The notes under the pieces were generated by a model. It was not told the DNA's origin and ran no database searches. It worked only from the letters and a program-made list of their open reading frames with translations. Below are positions 6,217 through 9,966 of a stretch of 9,966 nt of DNA, one piece after another. The first letter of the stretch is position 1. Each line of letters opens with the position of its first letter. Where the stretch lies: positions 46,960-56,925 of the forward strand of contig CAJUBT010000002.1 of NCBI GenBank assembly GCA_910584815.1, read 5' to 3'. The stretch is from an uncultured Christensenella sp. GTDB lineage: Bacteria; Bacillota; Clostridia; Christensenellales; UBA1242. Position numbers and translations under genes: made by a program.

Positions 6217-7869
6217 TTACACTTCTGTTACTATAGATAAAATCATAGGTTTACGCTTTGTTTTTTTGAAGAAAAAGTTTGTAGAAACTTTTCTTATTGT
6301 GTTTCTAAGTTCTTGTTGGTCTAAACTTTTTAAATCTGCTGCTTTTAAGTTTTTAAATATAGTTTCTTTTGCCTCTGTTATAATATCTGTTGCTTCTTGC
6401 TGATATATGAAACCACGCGATATAATTTCTGGCGGACAAACTATCTGGCGAGATTTTTTAGAAATTGTAACCACGATAGCACACACACCATCCTGACTTA
6501 AAGTTAAACGGTCTCTAATAACATTGCTATCTCTATCTCCAAGCCCTGTACCATCAATTAGAACCTCTCCTGCTGGAACAGTGCCACAAACTTTCATAAC
6601 ATCTTTATTTACTTCAACTTTCATTCCTAGTTCTGGAATAATAATATCTCTCTCTTTCATTCCTAATTCTTTTGCTAACATTTGATGATTTTTTAAGTGT
6701 CTATATTCTCCGTGAACTGGAATGAAGAATTTTGGTTTTATAAGAGAATGCATAATTTTAAGTTCTTCTTTATAAGCGTGACCAGAAGCGTGAACATCTG
6801 CAAGTTCGTTATATATAACTTTACATCCTTTACGATATAAATTGTTTATTATGGTGTTTACAGCTTTTTCATTGCCTGGAATTGGAGCTGCAGAAAGAAT
6901 TACAGCATCGTGTTCGTTTAATTTAACTTTTGGAAAATTATCACTAGCCATACGGGTTAAAGCACTCATATTTTCACCCTGACTACCTGTAGATAAAATT
7001 ACAAGTTCTTTATCGGCATACTTTTCTATTTTTTCTATATCTACAATAATTTCTTTATCACATTTAAGTTCGCCAAGTTTAATTGCCATATCGCTAACAT
7101 TAACCATACTTCTACCTGTAAAGGCAATTTTTCTTTTATATTTAACTGCAAGGTCTAATATTTGTTGTAAGCGGTGCACATTAGAGGCAAAGGTTGCAAT
7201 TATAATGCGTTTATCTTTAAGTTTAGCAAACAAACCATCCATTGTTTTGCCAACTACCGATTCACTCATTGAAAACCCTTCTCGTTCCACATTAGTGCTT
7301 TCGCACATAAGCAAGGTTACGCCCTTTTTGCCTATTTCTGCAAGCCTTTTAAGGTCACAAATGTCATTCCCAACTGGAGTGAAATCTATTTTAAAATCGC
7401 CTGTATGAACAGCAATACCAGCGGGAGTTGTTATTGCAAGGGCCATTGCCCCTGGAATTGAGTGAGTTACTGAAATAAATTCCACTTTAAAATTTCCTGC
7501 AACAATTACAGAACCACTTTTAATTGATTTTAACATTATATTTGTTTTTTTTGCTTCTCTTAACTTGTTTTCAATTAAACCGAGTGTAACGCGACTTGCA
7601 TAGATTGGTGCTTTAATATGATCTAATAAATAGCATATGGAACCTATATGATCTTCGTGCCCGTGAGTTATAAAAATACCACGAATTTTAGATTTATTTG
7701 CAGCAAGGTAAGAAACATCTTGCACAACAAGGTCTACACCAGGCATTGCTTCATCTGGGAACGAAAGCCCACTATCTATAATAATCATATCCTTGCCGTA
7801 CTCTAGAACAGTCATATTCTTACCAATTTCGTTAACACCACCCAAGAAACTTATTTTTAAATTGTCCAT
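6217..7869 (-). CDS. rnj: Ribonuclease J
   Basis: A metallo-beta-lactamase/beta-CASP ribonuclease with 5'-3' exonuclease and endonuclease activity, central to mRNA decay and RNA maturation in Firmicutes. At 550 residues it has the usual length. Zinc-binding motifs are all visible: HGHEDH (69-74), H136 in SVTHSIPG, D158 in HTGDFK. The beta-CASP insert (about 190-350) begins after LLMCESTNVEREGFS (186-200) and includes IATFASNVHR (224-233), the GRSM motif (252-255) and LSTGSQGE (292-299). ASGHA (361-365) and IPVHGEYRHL (383-392) complete the active site and the 5'-phosphate pocket. The C-terminal domain runs from about 450, with SRGFIY (484-489) and TNFFFKKTKRKPMI. The ATG start is supported by TAGGAG. 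It is the first gene of an operon with a GNAT gene. I cannot tell RNase J1 from J2, and only one copy is in view. Confidence 0.96.
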   Translation of the reverse strand: MDNLKISFLGGVNEIGKNMTVLEYGKDMIIIDSGLSFPDEAMPGVDLVVQDVSYLAANKSKIRGIFITHGHEDHIGSICYLLDHIKAPIYASRVTLGLIENKLREAKKTNIMLKSIKSGSVIVAGNFKVEFISVTHSIPGAMALAITTPAGIAVHTGDFKIDFTPVGNDICDLKRLAEIGKKGVTLLMCESTNVEREGFSMSESVVGKTMDGLFAKLKDKRIIIATFASNVHRLQQILDLAVKYKRKIAFTGRSMVNVSDMAIKLGELKCDKEIIVDIEKIEKYADKELVILSTGSQGENMSALTRMASDNFPKVKLNEHDAVILSAAPIPGNEKAVNTIINNLYRKGCKVIYNELADVHASGHAYKEELKIMHSLIKPKFFIPVHGEYRHLKNHQMLAKELGMKERDIIIPELGMKVEVNKDVMKVCGTVPAGEVLIDGTGLGDRDSNVIRDRLTLSQDGVCAIVVTISKKSRQIVCPPEIISRGFIYQQEATDIITEAKETIFKNLKAADLKSLDQQELRNTIRKVSTNFFFKKTKRKPMILSIVTEV

Positions 7870-8185
7870 TAATTTTCTCCTAAATTTTTAATATGTTATA
7901 AACATTTTTCTTTAAATAAATTTTTTCAATTTTTAACTTAATAGTTATATTTTCTACTTTAACATTTAAAATGTTTTTGTTAGATAAATTTTTTAGGTAA
8001 ATTAAAAACCCTAAGAAAAAAATAAATTTATTTTAAATTCATTTTGCTTGTTTAATAACCTAACTTAAAATTAATAATTGAATTTTATAAAAAGAAAAAT
8101 AATTTTAAAATTTTTTTTGTTTTAAATTTGTTTTATTTTTTTTTAAATTAGATAATAAAAAATTGATTTAAACGGTTTTTCGCAC
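7870..8185. other. AT-rich leader region of rnj
   Basis: No coding signal is visible on either strand. The rnj promoter should be here, but I find no -35/-10 pair I would defend. The stretch contains a small hairpin with arms TTTTTTAGG (7989-7997) and CCTAA (8010-8014), and a short palindrome AACATTT-A-AAATGTT (7961-7975). Both could be chance in such AT-rich DNA. Confidence 0.4.
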
Positions 8186-8241
8186 AAAAAACATTTACCT
8201 ATTTACAACAAGGTCTTTAAGCCTTATTAAATAGGGTTAAA
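8186..8241 (-). terminator. Strong intrinsic terminator in the gap upstream of rnj
   Basis: On the minus strand, TTTA, a two-base bulge, CCTATTTA and ATAAGG (8241-8222) pair with CCTTGT, a two-base bulge, TAAATAGG and TAAA (8213-8194) around loop CTTAAAGA. TG and six T residues follow (8191-8186). One pair is G-U on the minus strand but C-A on the plus strand, which points to a minus-strand transcript. It lies about 310 nt past the stop of the membrane protein gene, far for a simple gene terminator. Confidence 0.65.
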
Positions 8242-8344
8242 TAAAAAATAAATAATCTTTTGTGTAAAAAATAAAACAAATTTACATAAAAAACTTTTGA
8301 AAAGACTTTATTTTACTTTAAAACCTTTTAAAAAATTTTTTAAC

Positions 8345-8381
8345 TTACTATGCTAAGTTTTTTATTGCCTTAGCATAGTAA
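8345..8381. repeat. Perfect 13-bp inverted repeat
   Basis: Arms TTACTATGCTAAG (8345-8357) and CTTAGCATAGTAA (8369-8381) are exact complements with an 11-nt loop. No U-tract follows directly on either strand, so it is not a standard terminator. It could be an RNA stem in the candidate transcript ending at 8186, or an operator. Confidence 0.6.
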
Positions 8382-8447
8382 AAAATATTTAAAAAATATA
8401 TATTTATAAGACTATTGCCTTAAAACTAAACTTAATTACCTAAAAAT

Positions 8448-8456
8448 AGTATAGCA
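8448..8456 (-). promoter_or_regulatory. Candidate extended -10 promoter inside the gap
   Basis: On the minus strand, TGCTATACT (8456-8448) is an extended -10 element (TG-N-TATACT, five of six in the hexamer). The -35 position holds no good match, as is common for extended -10 promoters. Transcription would start near 8441 and reach the terminator at 8186, a product of about 255 nt. A weak AT hairpin with a T run lies just upstream and could end the membrane protein transcript. Confidence 0.35.
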
Positions 8457-8549
8457 CAACTAAAAAAATTTTGCTAGTGGAAATTTTAAAAAATTGTTAT
8501 TTTTTTGTTTTTGAAAGTAGTTTTTTGTTTTAAGTTAACATTATAAGAA

Positions 8550-9494
8550 CTAAATTAAATGTTTTAATTTTGTTATTTTGTCTTGCTCTTCTACTCTTTT
8601 TGGGCTAATAAAAACATCTTGATAAACATAAAAGCGCATACCTTGGCTTGAAAAATAACTTACCATTTGGCAAATTACAAACACAACAGCAGTTAATGGC
8701 ATTGTTACAACTATAGACACACTAAAAGTTACCAAAGCAAAAATTGCATTAACAACAAATGCAGATAGAACAAGAGTTAAGTAGTTTGAAAAAATACTTG
8801 GAAATTTGTTAAACACACATTTAAAATTTTGTTTTAAACCTTTAATAACTCCACAATCTAACACTGCTATTGCTGGCATCCAGCAAGAAAATAAAGTGTG
8901 TTTTAGTGCAATAAAACATAAGGTAAAGGCAAAAACAAACAAACTTGAAAATATGTTACCTATTGTGCGAAGGGCAACCAATTTAATTATGCCAACACAT
9001 AACAAAACAATGCTTACATTAAAAACAAGTTGAACAAAATATCTAACTAATGTATACAGCAAACTTTTAGATATGTTTTTTATATATCTGCCTGTAAAAC
9101 CATATTTTACTTGACTTGTCATAAAACCATAAAAAACTTCACCAAGGGCAAGTTGAGCAAGGTCTAGTGTGAAAGGAAAAATAAAAACCAACCAAACTAT
9201 TAAAAAAACATAATTAAACCTAAATTGAATGTTTGTTGCTATTACCTGCCAAGAAGTGTCTATAATTTGATTCAGCGAACAAACATTTGCAGTTGGAGTT
9301 GCATTTAAAAAACTATTAATTAAATTACCTAAACTTTCAAAAACTCCTGCTTCGGATAATTTTGAAAGTATTGGGGTTGCAACAGTGTAACAAACCCCTA
9401 TTGTTAAGGCAATGCAAATAATATAATATACTAGCACTTTCCATACATTAGAAAAATTTGATAGGAGTAGTCTCATTGTATTCCTAAATATCAT
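8550..9494 (-). CDS. Multi-pass membrane protein of unknown function
   Basis: A 314-residue integral membrane protein I cannot assign to a family. Hydrophobic segments lie at about 18-42, 92-116, 145-170, 178-199, 236-260 and 262-282, giving six likely helices. A soluble loop (43-91) follows the first helix, and a charged cytoplasmic-type tail (PKRVEEQDKITKLKH, 298-312) ends the protein. Possible family hallmarks are FYGFMTSQVKYGFTGRYIKN (121-140), SCWMPAIAVLDCGVIKGLKQ (203-222) and SSQGMRFYVYQDVF (282-295). No catalytic motif, ATP site or transporter signature is visible. The start ATG at 9494 is supported by AAAAAGGA about nine bases upstream; an internal ATG at codon 7 lacks its own site. 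It appears to be monocistronic, with a promoter near 9600 and a long gap before rnj. Confidence 0.85.
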   Translation of the reverse strand: MIFRNTMRLLLSNFSNVWKVLVYYIICIALTIGVCYTVATPILSKLSEAGVFESLGNLINSFLNATPTANVCSLNQIIDTSWQVIATNIQFRFNYVFLIVWLVFIFPFTLDLAQLALGEVFYGFMTSQVKYGFTGRYIKNISKSLLYTLVRYFVQLVFNVSIVLLCVGIIKLVALRTIGNIFSSLFVFAFTLCFIALKHTLFSCWMPAIAVLDCGVIKGLKQNFKCVFNKFPSIFSNYLTLVLSAFVVNAIFALVTFSVSIVVTMPLTAVVFVICQMVSYFSSQGMRFYVYQDVFISPKRVEEQDKITKLKHLI

Positions 9495-9574
9495 ACTATT
9501 TTTCCTTTTTAAATATGATTAAAAAATATAATAAAAACTTTTAAAGTTTTTTAAAATTTAAATTTAATATAATT

Positions 9575-9603
9575 ATTATAATGTTTTTTTGCTATTATTG
9601 CAA
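9575..9603 (-). promoter_or_regulatory. Probable promoter of the membrane protein gene
   Basis: On the minus strand, -35 TTGCAA (9603-9598, four of six consensus bases) is followed by a 17-nt spacer and a perfect -10 TATAAT (9580-9575). The start site would be near 9568, giving a leader of about 75 nt. Confidence 0.55.
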
Positions 9604-9902
9604 GAAAATTTTTTAAACTAATTAACGCTAAATACTTTATATATGCAATATACTACTTTTATTTTGTTAAATTACCCATAAACAATTTGTTTTAAAATAT
9701 TTTTATAAATTTATTTTAATTAAACATAAACATTTAATGTCAAACATTGATTTTTTGTTTACCTCTTAAATTATTTTTTAAATTATAATTTTTTATTTGT
9801 ATAATAACAAATTTAAATTCTATATAGGGTTTTTAAATATATAAAAAACACTTTAATTTAAATTTGATTTGTAGATTTAAAATTATTTTTAATTTTTTAA
9901 AC
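9604..9902. other. AT-rich intergenic stretch without a gene
   Basis: This lies between the promoter of the membrane protein gene and the terminator at the right edge. I see no coding signal on either strand. A minus-strand TTGACA (9743-9738) has no matching -10 box. No other structure stands out. Confidence 0.5.
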
Positions 9903-9949
9903 AAAAAAAAGGAACGCTTAACTCATTAAAGGGTTAATGGTTCCTTTTT
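9903..9949. terminator. Bidirectional terminator at the right edge
   Basis: GGAAC (9911-9915) pairs with GTTCC (9940-9944), with an inner CATTAA-AGGG-TTAATG hairpin (9924-9939). It is flanked by eight A residues on the left (9903-9910) and five T residues on the right (9945-9949). The longer U-tract is on the minus strand, so it most likely ends a minus-strand gene lying beyond the window. Confidence 0.8.
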
Positions 9950-9966
9950 ATGTTTTTTATTTACTA

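Noticed and set aside
7205..7408. Plus-strand open frame of 67 codons
   Set aside because: It is antisense to the beta-CASP part of RNase J, with no initiation signal.
8186..8441. 6S RNA or a known riboswitch in the gap upstream of rnj
   Set aside because: There is no long imperfect rod with a central open bubble as in 6S RNA, and no conserved core of a riboswitch class that I know.
8806..9033. Plus-strand open frame of 75 codons
   Set aside because: It is antisense to the membrane protein gene, with no ribosome binding site.
9738..9743. Minus-strand TTGACA as a -35 box
   Set aside because: No hexamer 16-18 nt downstream matches TATAAT at more than three positions.
1..9966. CRISPR arrays, transposases, tRNA or rRNA genes, phage or defence genes
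   Set aside because: No regularly spaced repeats, transposase-like frames, tRNA TpsiC-arm motifs or recognisable defence domains were seen on either strand.

Overview
The window looks like chromosomal DNA of a very AT-rich, spore-forming Clostridia-type Firmicute, probably an uncultured gut-type lineage (lineage is inference). Support: a mother-cell sigma factor SigK with its pro-sequence, a ribonuclease J, a class A RNase P RNA, AAGGAG-type ribosome binding sites and U-tract hairpin terminators. All stop codons seen are TAA or TAG, and nothing requires a non-standard code. Every gene I can support lies on the minus strand, so transcription runs from high to low coordinates.

In transcription order: a bidirectional terminator at the right edge (9903-9949) closes an off-window gene. 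A promoter near 9600 then leads into an unrecognised six-helix membrane protein (8550-9494). Next is a 680-base gap (7870-8549) with a possible extended -10 promoter, a perfect 13-bp inverted repeat and a strong minus-strand terminator. Together these could be a small RNA of about 255 nt or a structured 3' UTR. RNase J (6217-7869) and a GNAT acetyltransferase (5623-6174) form a two-gene operon ended by a 15-bp hairpin. sigK (4543-5244) follows, with its own weak terminator. Then come an unrecognised acidic protein (2736-4070) with its own promoter, and rnpB (2233-2583), a compact promoter-RNA-terminator unit. Last is a 642-codon Asn/Lys/Leu-rich frame (81-2009) that I read as a decayed GH94/GT84-like carbohydrate enzyme lacking its catalytic barrel.

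The genes do not form one pathway. RNase J (mRNA decay and 5'-end processing) and RNase P RNA (tRNA 5' maturation) are housekeeping RNA enzymes, sigK serves late sporulation, and the rest is lineage-specific or unknown. The best candidates for something new are the barrel-less GH94-like frame, the acidic protein whose fold may be a dead zincin, and the structured gap upstream of RNase J. I saw no CRISPR array, transposase, tRNA, rRNA, phage gene or recognisable defence system.
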